From NCBI GenBank assembly GCA_029977865.1, contig JAPOKA010000014.1, positions 1-49,912 on the forward strand: a DNA stretch of 49,912 nucleotides. The letters run 5' to 3'. The DNA is from a bacterium (GTDB lineage Bacteria > Planctomycetota > Phycisphaerae > Phycisphaerales > SM1A02). The notes beneath the pieces were generated by a model that made no database searches, was not told the origin of the DNA, and worked only from the letters and a program-made list of their open reading frames with translations. Positions 43,417 through 49,912 of the stretch are shown here, piece by piece (the stretch's first letter is position 1; each line of letters starts with the position of its first letter). The position numbers were made by a program, and so were the translations under genes.

Positions 43417-43422
43417 TACGCT
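43417..43422 (+). promoter_or_regulatory. Possible -10 box (TACGCT) of the rightward sulfatase
   Basis: TACGCT lies 16 nt before the ATG at 43433, predicting a leader of about 4 nt. Confidence 0.4.
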
Positions 43423-43432
43423 CCGGCTGCAG

Positions 43433-44953
43433 ATGCCGATTCCACGCCGAGTTCGCTGGACGGGTCGAAGTGTCGCCGTGCTCTTCGCATGGGCGACGGT
43501 TGCCTGCACCAATCCACGAGGCGGCGAGTCCATCGCAACGCCGTCGGCGGCCGCGCCGCCCAACATCGTGATCGTGCTTGCCGATGACCTCGGCTTCGGC
43601 GATCTCTCGAGCCAGAATCGGGAGGCCAAGACCAGCACGCCGCACCTCGACGCGGTCGCCGCGCGCGGGGCGAGGTTCACCGACGCACACTCGCCGAGCG
43701 CCGTCTGCTCGCCGACCCGCTACGGAATCCTGACTGGCCGCTACTGCTGGCGCACCTCGCTTCGGAAGGGCGTCTTGTGGACCGACGATCCGCTTCTCGT
43801 CGAGCCTGATCGCCCGACCCTCGCGAGCGAACTTCGCGCTGCGGGCTATCGCACCGCCTTCGTCGGCAAGTGGCATCTCGGCCTCGGCTCGACCAAGCCC
43901 ACCGACTGGAGCGGGCCGCTCGATGCCGGGCCGCACACCGTCGGCTTCGACGAGAGCGTCGGCATCCCGAGTTCGCTCGACATCCCGCCGTACTGCTGGT
44001 TCCGCAACGGTGTCGGCGATCCGCCGCCGACAGCCACGATCGCCGCTTCGGCGCCGCGTCGGCAGGGGGGCGGCGGCTTCTGGCGCGAGGGCGCCATCGC
44101 GGATGGATTCCTCCACGAGGAGGTGCTGCCGAAGACGATCGACGAGTCGATCGCCATCGTCGAGCGCCATGTTCGCGAGCATCCGCGGCAGCCGCTCTTC
44201 CTCGAAGTCTGCCTGCCGGCGCCGCACACGCCCTGGCTGCCGCACGAGGCGTGGCGAGGCTCGAGCGGGGCCGGGTTCTACGGCGACTTCGTGAACGAGG
44301 TCGACCACGAGGTCGGCCGGCTGCTCGCGGCGCTCGATTCCTCGGGGCTCGCCGACGACACGCTCTTCATCTTCACGAGCGACAACGGCGCCCATTGGAC
44401 CAGCGCCGACATCGAACGGTTCGGCCATCGCGCCAACGACTCGGTGCGCGGCCAGAAGGGCGACATCCACGAGGGCGGCCATCGCATTCCGCTCCTGGTC
44501 CGCTGGCCCGGCAGCGTCGAACCCGGTGCGATCCGCAGCGAGACGGTGTGCCTGACCGACCTCTACGCGACCAGCCTCGCAGCCGCAGGGATCACTGAAG
44601 CGTCGCGTCGGGGAGGCGAGGACTCCGTCGATCTGCTGCCGCTTCTTGTCGATGGCGATGCCTCGAATCTCTCCGCCCGCAGCGGCGTGGTCCACCACAG
44701 CGTCGACGGGATGTTTGCGATTCGAGTGGGTGATTGGAAACTCATCGAGGGCCTCGGTTCGGGAGGCTTCACGGCTCCGGCGCGGCCGGCGCCTCGCGAC
44801 GGCGAGCCGACGGTGCAGCTCTACGACCTCGCGAACGATCCGCTTGAGACCCGCAATCTCGCCGCGTCGCGGCCCGACAAGGTCGCCGAACTCTCCGCGG
44901 TGCTCGCGGCGGTCCGCGGCGAGCCGAGCCCGGAGGTCGATCAGTCGCGCTGA
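43433..44953 (+). CDS. Sulfatase, arylsulfatase family, lipoprotein
   Basis: 506 residues. Signal with lipobox-like ending WATVAC (C25). The alkaline-phosphatase-fold sulfatase domain has NIVIVLADDLGFGDLS (metal ligands), the formylglycine signature CSPTR (C92) with following ILTGR, FVGKWHLGLG, and IFTSDNGAHW. The formylglycine Cys needs an FGE or anSME maturase, not seen here. It desulfates carbohydrate or other sulfate esters outside the cytoplasm. It is closest in style to arylsulfatase A/GALNS-like enzymes of planctomycetes. Its 3' end overlaps the convergent second sulfatase gene by 13 bp. Confidence 0.93.
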   Translation: MPIPRRVRWTGRSVAVLFAWATVACTNPRGGESIATPSAAAPPNIVIVLADDLGFGDLSSQNREAKTSTPHLDAVAARGARFTDAHSPSAVCSPTRYGILTGRYCWRTSLRKGVLWTDDPLLVEPDRPTLASELRAAGYRTAFVGKWHLGLGSTKPTDWSGPLDAGPHTVGFDESVGIPSSLDIPPYCWFRNGVGDPPPTATIAASAPRRQGGGGFWREGAIADGFLHEEVLPKTIDESIAIVERHVREHPRQPLFLEVCLPAPHTPWLPHEAWRGSSGAGFYGDFVNEVDHEVGRLLAALDSSGLADDTLFIFTSDNGAHWTSADIERFGHRANDSVRGQKGDIHEGGHRIPLLVRWPGSVEPGAIRSETVCLTDLYATSLAAAGITEASRRGGEDSVDLLPLLVDGDASNLSARSGVVHHSVDGMFAIRVGDWKLIEGLGSGGFTAPARPAPRDGEPTVQLYDLANDPLETRNLAASRPDKVAELSAVLAAVRGEPSPEVDQSR

Positions 44954-46560
44954 CGCGAGTCGACCGCCTCGAGTGCCGCTGCGTAGGCGGCCGGCCGCGG
45001 CACCGATTCGCCGGTCGCGGTCACGATCGAGAGATCGGCGCCCGTTGCGATCATCCAGGCGTCGAGCTCTCGCAGCAGTTCGCTCACGAGTTCTGGATGG
45101 ACGCTCATGACATCCCGCGTCTCGCCGAGATCGCTCGCAAGGTCGTAGAGCTCGACCCTCGGACCGTCGTGGAAGTAGAGAAGCTTCCAGTTCCCGCGTC
45201 GCCACGAGGAGAACGGTTCGATGCCGGGTCCGTTGACGCCCCAGAAGTGCGGCATGTGCCAGGCCAGACCGCGGTCGGCCGCGGGAGGAGCGGACTGGCC
45301 GTCGCGGAGGAACCCGGCGATCGACGCGGCATCGAGGGTGGCCGCGTGCTCGGCGGGAATGGTCACCCCGGCGAACTCGAGCAGGGTCGGAAAGAGGTCG
45401 GTGGTGGTGACCGGCGTCGCGATGCGGCGGCCATCGGCATGGAGGCCGCAGCCCGGTCCGGCGATCACCATGGGAATCCGCACGCCGCCTTCGTAGGCCG
45501 AGCCCTTGCCGCTTCGCAACGGGGCGTTGTGGGTGTGGGGCGTGCCGCCGCGGGCGTGCGCCGAGAGCCCGCCGTTGTCGCTCGCGAAGACGACGATGGT
45601 GTCCTTCGCTTCTCCGGTCTCCTCAAGCGCCGCGAGAATCGAACCGAGCGCCGCGTCGACCGACTCGATCATGGTGGCATAGGCGGCCTCGCGGCGGTCG
45701 AGTTCCTCGTAGTGATCGAGATGACGCGGGTTCGCCATGATCGGCGCGTGCACCGCGTAGGGCGCGAAGTTGAGATAGAACGGCCGGCCGTCCTCGTGGG
45801 CCTTGCGGATCTCCTCGGCCGCCTTCTCGGCGAGCACCTCGGTGAGGTAGACCTCTTTGCCGTGAAACTCATCAAGCCCGGGAACGTCCCACACGCTCGG
45901 GCCGGTCTTGCCGTCGCGCTTCATGGCGCCGAAGTCGTGGACGCCGTAGTAGCTGCCGGGTCCGCCGGGACCGTGGCCGGCGATGTTGGTCTCGAAGCCG
46001 AGGTTCACCGGATCGGCGCCGGGCGTGCCGACCGCGCCGAAGTGGGCCTTGCCGACGTGGACGGTGTGATAGCCGGCTTCGCGCAGCAGTTTCGGCAGCG
46101 TGGTGTCGGCCTCGTCGAGGCCGGTGAGCCGCCAGGTGGGATTCGTGAGCCGCGGGTGTCTGGCGGAGGTGTCGCGGTCGGCGTGCAGCGTCCAGTAGGT
46201 GATGTGGTTGCGGGCCGGATGCCGGCCGGTCATCAGCGAGGTTCGGGTCGGCGTGCAGACCGGACAGGCGGCATAGGCGTCGGTGAAGAGCACGCCCTCT
46301 GCGGCGAGCCGCTCGAGGTTCGGCGTGCGGTAGCGGCGGTTGAATTCGGTGGTCTCGGGCCCCATCGGCACCGAGACGTCCTGCCAGCCGAGATCGTCGA
46401 CGAGAAAGACGACGAGGTTGGGAGGCGGGTCGCCACAGGAGACAAGTTCCTCCTCCGCACCGGAGGCGGCAGCGGTCGCGAGGGCGGTGACCGCGAGCAA
46501 AGGGATGAAGCGCAAGGCCATCCTGCGCCAGTTCGAAGCGGCGAGGCGAGCGTCGTTCAT
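44941..46560 (-). CDS. Sulfatase, arylsulfatase family, secreted
   Basis: 539 residues with an N-terminal signal (ALRFIPLLAVTALATAAASG). The sulfatase domain has NLVVFLVDDLGWQDVSVPMG, the formylglycine signature CTPTR (C102) with SLMTGRHPARN, HVGKAHFG and VFASDNGGLS, and a C-terminal subdomain with WKLLYFHDGPRVELYDL. It is different from the neighbouring sulfatase (low similarity outside the signatures), so not a recent tandem duplicate. The ATG at 46560 is supported by a TACCCT box exactly 12 nt upstream on the minus strand. Substrate unknown. Confidence 0.93.
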   Translation of the reverse strand: MNDARLAASNWRRMALRFIPLLAVTALATAAASGAEEELVSCGDPPPNLVVFLVDDLGWQDVSVPMGPETTEFNRRYRTPNLERLAAEGVLFTDAYAACPVCTPTRTSLMTGRHPARNHITYWTLHADRDTSARHPRLTNPTWRLTGLDEADTTLPKLLREAGYHTVHVGKAHFGAVGTPGADPVNLGFETNIAGHGPGGPGSYYGVHDFGAMKRDGKTGPSVWDVPGLDEFHGKEVYLTEVLAEKAAEEIRKAHEDGRPFYLNFAPYAVHAPIMANPRHLDHYEELDRREAAYATMIESVDAALGSILAALEETGEAKDTIVVFASDNGGLSAHARGGTPHTHNAPLRSGKGSAYEGGVRIPMVIAGPGCGLHADGRRIATPVTTTDLFPTLLEFAGVTIPAEHAATLDAASIAGFLRDGQSAPPAADRGLAWHMPHFWGVNGPGIEPFSSWRRGNWKLLYFHDGPRVELYDLASDLGETRDVMSVHPELVSELLRELDAWMIATGADLSIVTATGESVPRPAAYAAALEAVDSRQRD

Positions 46561-46566
46561 GCCGCG

Positions 46567-46572
46567 AGGGTA
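46567..46572 (-). promoter_or_regulatory. -10 box (TACCCT) of the leftward sulfatase, leaderless
   Basis: On the minus strand TACCCT begins 12 nt before the ATG at 46560. The context GCTACCCTCGC is repeated almost exactly at the divergent glycosyltransferase promoter. Confidence 0.5.
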
Positions 46573-46662
46573 GCCGCCGCGGAGCCTGAAGCCGCCCCTT
46601 GATCGGCCTCGAAGGACCGATCCGAACCGCTCGGAGGTCGGCAGACTGCGGTCCGACTCGCC

Positions 46663-46668
46663 TACCCT
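46663..46668 (+). promoter_or_regulatory. -10 box (TACCCT) of the glycosyltransferase gene, leaderless
   Basis: TACCCT begins 13 nt before the ATG at 46676, mirroring the leftward sulfatase box. Confidence 0.5.
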
Positions 46669-46675
46669 CGCCGCC

Positions 46676-47392
46676 ATGCCCGAGGCCGCGCCGACGCTGT
46701 CGATCGTCATCCCCGCGTGGAACGAGGAGCGCACGCTGCCCGCGACACTCGCGGCGCTGCGCGCGGCGGTCGATGGGCTCGACTGCGGGGCGGAGATCCT
46801 CGTCGTCGACGACGGCTCCACCGACGCGACCGCCGCGATCGCAGAACGTGAAGGCGCCCGCGTGCTCTCGGGCCACTGGCGGCAGATCGCAGCGGTGCGG
46901 AACGCGGGGGCTCGCGAGACCCGCGGGCGGTTTCTCGTCTTCGTTGATGCCGACACGATCGTGCCGCCGGCGACGCTCGCCGCGGCGGTCGAAGCGCTGC
47001 GACGGGGTGCGGTCGGCGGAGGCGCGAACGTGGCGACCGACGAGCCAGCGCCGTGGGCCATTCGCCTGCCGCTCTTCATCTTCATGACCGCCTATCGCCT
47101 GCTCGGCTACGCGGCGGGATGCTTCGTCTTCGCGACCCGCGAGGCCTTCGAGCAGGTGGGCGGCTTCGACGAGCAGTTCTTCGCAAGCGAGGAGATCGGG
47201 CTCACCAAGCGCCTTCGCGCGATCGGGCGCTTCAAGAAGGTGGGGCCCCCGGTCGTGACCTCGGCCCGCAAGGTCAGGCTCTATCGACCGTGGCCGCTCT
47301 TTCAGCAGACCGTGTCGCTGCTGGTGCAGGGGCCCGCGGCGTGGCAGTCGCGGGAGCAGCTCGGGATCTGGTACGAGGGGAAGCGGGAGTAG
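46676..47392 (+). CDS. Family 2 glycosyltransferase
   Basis: 238-residue GT-A fold enzyme. It has the opening LSIVIPAWNEERTLPATL, VVDDGSTDATAAIA, the metal-binding DAD in FLVFVDADTIVPP, and GGFDEQFFASEEIGLTKRL in the acceptor half. No certain transmembrane helix, though LFIFMTAYRLLGYAAGCFVF is hydrophobic and may associate with the membrane. Donor and acceptor sugars are unknown. The ATG is supported by the TACCCT box 13 nt upstream. Confidence 0.92.
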   Translation: MPEAAPTLSIVIPAWNEERTLPATLAALRAAVDGLDCGAEILVVDDGSTDATAAIAEREGARVLSGHWRQIAAVRNAGARETRGRFLVFVDADTIVPPATLAAAVEALRRGAVGGGANVATDEPAPWAIRLPLFIFMTAYRLLGYAAGCFVFATREAFEQVGGFDEQFFASEEIGLTKRLRAIGRFKKVGPPVVTSARKVRLYRPWPLFQQTVSLLVQGPAAWQSREQLGIWYEGKRE

Positions 47393-47667
47393 GCGCTGCC
47401 GCGCGATTCGGTCCGCCGACTGGAGATGTCGGGAGAAGCGAGCGTCAGGCGGCGCGTCCGCCATCAGTCGATTCCGGCACCGCGGCGGCAGACCGAGTGA
47501 GTTCTGCGGCATCTCGCCGCGGCAGGGGTGGCTCGTTCAGGCGGAACTGGCATGAAGCGACCGAGGTCACCACGAGCCAGGGCAGCCGTCGCCGCCGCGG
47601 GAGCGTGCGGGCCCGCGCCCCCTCCACCCTGAGGGACTGCCCGACTAGTCACCCTCCGCCGACCTGC

Positions 47668-47673
47668 CACAAT
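47668..47673 (+). promoter_or_regulatory. -10-like box (CACAAT) of prpB
   Basis: CACAAT begins 12 nt before the ATG at 47680. The 287 nt between the glycosyltransferase and prpB hold no other recognisable feature. Confidence 0.4.
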
Positions 47674-47679
47674 CCCCCC

Positions 47680-48549
47680 ATGACCCACATGAGCTCTTCA
47701 GCCGCCACGAGACTTCGTGCCGCCATCGACCGTGGTCCCGTGGCCCTGCCGGGTGCCTTCAACGCGCTTGCCGGACGTGCCATCGCCGATGCGGGATTCG
47801 CTGGCTGCTACGTCTCCGGCGCCGCCCTCAGCGTCTCCGCGGGGGTGCCGGACGTGGGGCTGCTCACGCTGACCGAGTTCGCGGCCGAGATCCGTCGCAT
47901 CGCAGACGCCTCGGGGCTCCCGGTCATCGCGGATGCGGACACCGGCTTCGGCGAGTACGAGCAGGCGCTTCGCACCATGCTCGAGTACGAGCGGGCGGGC
48001 GCGGCGGGGCTGCACGTCGAGGACCAGGTCTTCCCCAAGCGCTGCGGTCACCTCGACGGCAAGGAACTCGTGCCGATGGAAGAGATGGCGCTCAAGGTCG
48101 AGGCGATGGTCGAGGCCAAGCGAGATCCAGACTTCCTCGTCATCGCTCGCACCGACGCTCGCGGCGTGACGGGCATGGACGACGCGATCGCCAGGGCCAA
48201 CGCCTATCGCGCCGCCGGCGCAGACGCGATCTTTCCCGAGGGACTGCAGAGCGAGGCGGAGTTCGAGGCCTTCGCCAAGGGAAGCCCCGGACTCCTGCTC
48301 GCGAACATGACCGAGTTCGGCAAGACGCCGTTCATCGGTCTCGACCGCTTCGGCGAGCTCGGCTATCGCCTGGTCATCTTCCCGGTGAGCCTGTTGCGAC
48401 TCGCGATGGGCGAGGTGGTCCGCAGCCTCGAGGTGCTCAAGCAGACCGGTTCGTTCGAGTCGCTTGCAGGTCGCATGCAGACCCGCGCAGCGCTCTACCA
48501 GACCCTTGGCTACGAACCGGGCAAGCCCTGGGCGGTGCGAAGGGGCTGA
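47680..48549 (+). CDS. prpB: 2-methylisocitrate lyase (PEP mutase/isocitrate lyase superfamily)
   Basis: 289 residues. The fold marks are ALPGAFNALAGRAIADAGF, YVSGAALS, VIADADTGFGE (metal-binding Asp) and the catalytic-loop KRCGH motif (C122), as in PrpB, which splits 2-methylisocitrate into pyruvate and succinate in propionate breakdown. DFLVIARTDARG and IFPEGLQSEAEF also match PrpB. The related oxaloacetate decarboxylases and PEP mutases lack the KRCGH Cys. A citrate/methylcitrate synthase gene starts 0.9 kb downstream, which supports a methylcitrate-cycle role. No prpD is seen before the window ends. Confidence 0.9.
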   Translation: MTHMSSSAATRLRAAIDRGPVALPGAFNALAGRAIADAGFAGCYVSGAALSVSAGVPDVGLLTLTEFAAEIRRIADASGLPVIADADTGFGEYEQALRTMLEYERAGAAGLHVEDQVFPKRCGHLDGKELVPMEEMALKVEAMVEAKRDPDFLVIARTDARGVTGMDDAIARANAYRAAGADAIFPEGLQSEAEFEAFAKGSPGLLLANMTEFGKTPFIGLDRFGELGYRLVIFPVSLLRLAMGEVVRSLEVLKQTGSFESLAGRMQTRAALYQTLGYEPGKPWAVRRG

Positions 48550-48566
48550 TCTCGGGTGGCTTGTTC

Positions 48567-49283
48567 CTACCGGATGGGCTCGAACCGCATCGGACCCTCT
48601 CCGCCGAAGACGACCTTCCCGTCGCTCGCGAAGCCCTTCTCGTCGAGGTCGAGCCACTCCGGCGTGAAGCTGCACTCGAAGGTGCGGTAGGCGGCGCCAT
48701 GCTGGGTCGCGCTGCAGCCATCTCCGTGGCTTCCGCCACTCAGGCGACCGGGTCCGGTGACCGCCAAGGTGATGGTGCACCCCTCGAGGGGGGTGAGCAG
48801 TCCCGGCTCGAGATCGTTGAACCGACCGGGATCCTGCCACGCACCCACGTACGGGCCGGGATCGCCGGGGATCTCGAAGGAGAGGAGCAGCACCACGGGG
48901 TCGCCGCGCTCGCCGGTCGCCGGGAGCAGTCGAAGGACCCGTTGGCGGAACGGGTGGTTCGGGGCCTCGGCCACCGCCTGCTCGAGGTAGAGCCAGGGAC
49001 CGTCTTGGCGGTCGCTCCAGATCGGCGCCAGGTGCAGATCGACGGCCCGAATCCGCGGGTTTGCCCGGGCCTGGGCGTCGGAGGAGAAGTTTCCCAACAG
49101 GCACCGCGATGCGAGTTCGAGCGGGCTGGTGGGGGCTGTCTCGAACTGGCCGGTCTCGCCCGGGCCCCGCGGGCCTTGAACCACCTGCATGCAGGAGGCC
49201 GCAGCGATTGCGACTGCGATCGAGCCGGAAAGGGCGGCGAATCTGGAACAGTGACGATGGCGGGGACCCTGGAGAGGGTTCAT
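48567..49283 (-). CDS. CpcT/CpeT-like lipoprotein
   Basis: 238 residues. Signal peptide with lipobox AAASC (about C31). The mature domain matches the CpcT/CpeT family, best known as phycobiliprotein lyases of cyanobacteria: LLGNFSSDAQARANP, LHLAPIWSDRQDGPWLYLEQ, HPFRQRVLRLLP, and the end CSATQHGAAYRTFECSF with PEWLDLDEKGFASDG. In a non-photosynthetic organism it cannot attach bilins to phycobiliproteins, so it probably binds some other hydrophobic ligand in the calycin-like barrel; that is inference. ATG 49283 is supported by a TATCGT box exactly 12 nt upstream. It is inserted, on the opposite strand, between prpB and prpC. Confidence 0.85.
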   Translation of the reverse strand: MNPLQGPRHRHCSRFAALSGSIAVAIAAASCMQVVQGPRGPGETGQFETAPTSPLELASRCLLGNFSSDAQARANPRIRAVDLHLAPIWSDRQDGPWLYLEQAVAEAPNHPFRQRVLRLLPATGERGDPVVLLLSFEIPGDPGPYVGAWQDPGRFNDLEPGLLTPLEGCTITLAVTGPGRLSGGSHGDGCSATQHGAAYRTFECSFTPEWLDLDEKGFASDGKVVFGGEGPMRFEPIR

Positions 49284-49289
49284 GGCCGA

Positions 49290-49295
49290 ACGATA
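49290..49295 (-). promoter_or_regulatory. -10 box (TATCGT) of the CpcT/CpeT-like gene, leaderless
   Basis: On the minus strand TATCGT begins 12 nt before the ATG at 49283. No Shine-Dalgarno sequence. Confidence 0.5.
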
Positions 49296-49380
49296 CGACG
49301 CAAACCTCGAATCGGGATCACCCGGACTCGTCGAACAGGAGAATCGCGAACCGGGCTTCCGCTCGGCAGGGTCGATCCGC

Positions 49381-49386
49381 TAGCAT
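49381..49386 (+). promoter_or_regulatory. -10 box (TAGCAT) of the citrate/methylcitrate synthase gene
   Basis: TAGCAT predicts a start near 49393 and a leader of about 83 nt. GAGGGC and GCCCTC in the leader can pair; I see no known riboswitch. Confidence 0.45.
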
Positions 49387-49475
49387 GACCCATTCGCCGG
49401 AAATCGCGTGGGAGGGCAGGCGTCCGTCTGCGTCAGGCCCTCGAACGAGTCTCAGCCAACCGAGTGCGACCCTCC

Positions 49476-49912
49476 ATGACTGCAAGCATCGAAACGACCT
49501 CACCGACCAAGCCCGCCAAGGCTCCCGACACCCGCGGTCTCGCGGGGCAGACTGCAGGCGACACCTCGATCTGCTCGGTCAATCAGACCCAGCTCATCTA
49601 TCGCGGCTACGAGATCGCCGACCTCGCCGAGAACGCGACCTTCGAGGAGGTGGCATGGCTGCTCTTCCACGGCGAGAAGCCGACTGCCGAGCAGGCGAAG
49701 GCCTTCCACGCCGAACTCGCCGGCATGCGCGACGTGCCCGCGGCGGTGGCGGAGATGGTGACCGCGGTGGTCAAGGCCAACCCGACGGCGCATCCCATGT
49801 CGGTGCTTCGCACCGGCGTCTCGCTGCTCTCCCACGGCGATCCCGAGTGCGAGGACAACTCGCCCGAGGCGGAGATGCGGAAGTCCAAGCGGCTGCTCGC
49901 CAAGATCCCGAC
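49476..49912 (+). CDS. prpC: Citrate synthase / 2-methylcitrate synthase, partial (runs off window)
   Basis: The first 145 residues of a citrate-synthase-family enzyme, cut by the window end. After a Pro/Thr/Lys-rich start come GLAGQTAGDTSICSVNQTQL, LIYRGYEIADLAENATFEEV and AWLLFHGEKPTAEQ, typical of the short bacterial type that includes PrpC and CitZ. The catalytic His and Asp lie beyond the window. The prpB gene nearby favours methylcitrate synthase, but a main citrate synthase is equally possible from this fragment. Confidence 0.8.
   Translation, partial: MTASIETTSPTKPAKAPDTRGLAGQTAGDTSICSVNQTQLIYRGYEIADLAENATFEEVAWLLFHGEKPTAEQAKAFHAELAGMRDVPAAVAEMVTAVVKANPTAHPMSVLRTGVSLLSHGDPECEDNSPEAEMRKSKRLLAKIP

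Overview
This is a GC-rich chromosomal window, almost entirely coding. It suggests a member of the Planctomycetota, probably class Phycisphaerae. The grounds are secreted and lipid-anchored sulfatases carrying the formylglycine signature, membrane proteins with planctomycete-style 'CPxCGYxL...CPECGR' zinc ribbons, a secreted subtilase with Cys-rich inserts, and futalosine-pathway menaquinone synthesis (mqnC). That assignment is inferred from gene families, not from a marker gene. I see no tRNA, rRNA, CRISPR array, transposon or prophage, so this is a core-genome region rather than a mobile island.

Layout. 1-3 kb: pgi and tal, divergent sugar-phosphate genes. 3-6.5 kb: tyrS converging on a cdaA-cdaR c-di-AMP synthase operon. 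6.6-9.7 kb: three genes coupled by GTGA start/stop overlaps, coding for a small cysteine-bearing protein, a LolA-like lipoprotein and an RDD membrane protein. 9.8-14.1 kb: a membrane PIN-TRAM protein, divergent from an SRP RNA gene that leads into dnaX-ybaB-recR. 14.2-19.1 kb: sulfotransferase, STAS protein, rpoN and an epimerase-HAD fusion. 19.1-22.2 kb: branched-chain aminotransferase and two zinc-ribbon membrane proteins. 22.2-25.1 kb: a leftward operon of GbsR-type regulator, hypothetical, mqnC and a small ORF. 25.2-31.1 kb: large secreted subtilase, purD and alanine dehydrogenase, all leftward. 31.3-37 kb: exported protein, thioredoxin reductase-like protein, lipoprotein and M48 membrane protease. 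37-43.4 kb: dapF coupled to an M20 peptidase, then an aminotransferase-astA-astD operon for arginine/ornithine breakdown through succinylated intermediates. 43.4-46.6 kb: two convergent sulfatases. 46.7-49.9 kb: glycosyltransferase, prpB, a CpcT/CpeT-like lipoprotein and the start of a (methyl)citrate synthase.

The most notable signals are not ordinary genes. (1) dnaX holds an in-frame A7 slippery run, a perfect GC hairpin 5 nt downstream and a -1 frame stop, which is the classic arrangement for programmed frameshifting to a short gamma subunit, in a DnaX that has also lost its zinc module. (2) A bacterial SRP RNA with a non-GGAA apical loop lies directly upstream of dnaX. (3) A TAnnnT box recurs 12-14 nt upstream of start codons on both strands, pointing to widespread leaderless mRNAs. 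(4) A compact succinyl-transfer operon has a carboxypeptidase G2-like M20 enzyme next to it where the canonical desuccinylase AstE would be expected. (5) Several enzymes carry altered catalytic motifs: the CdaA DGA motif reads DLA, the subtilase has Glu at the catalytic Asp position, and the HAD domain lacks its nucleophile.
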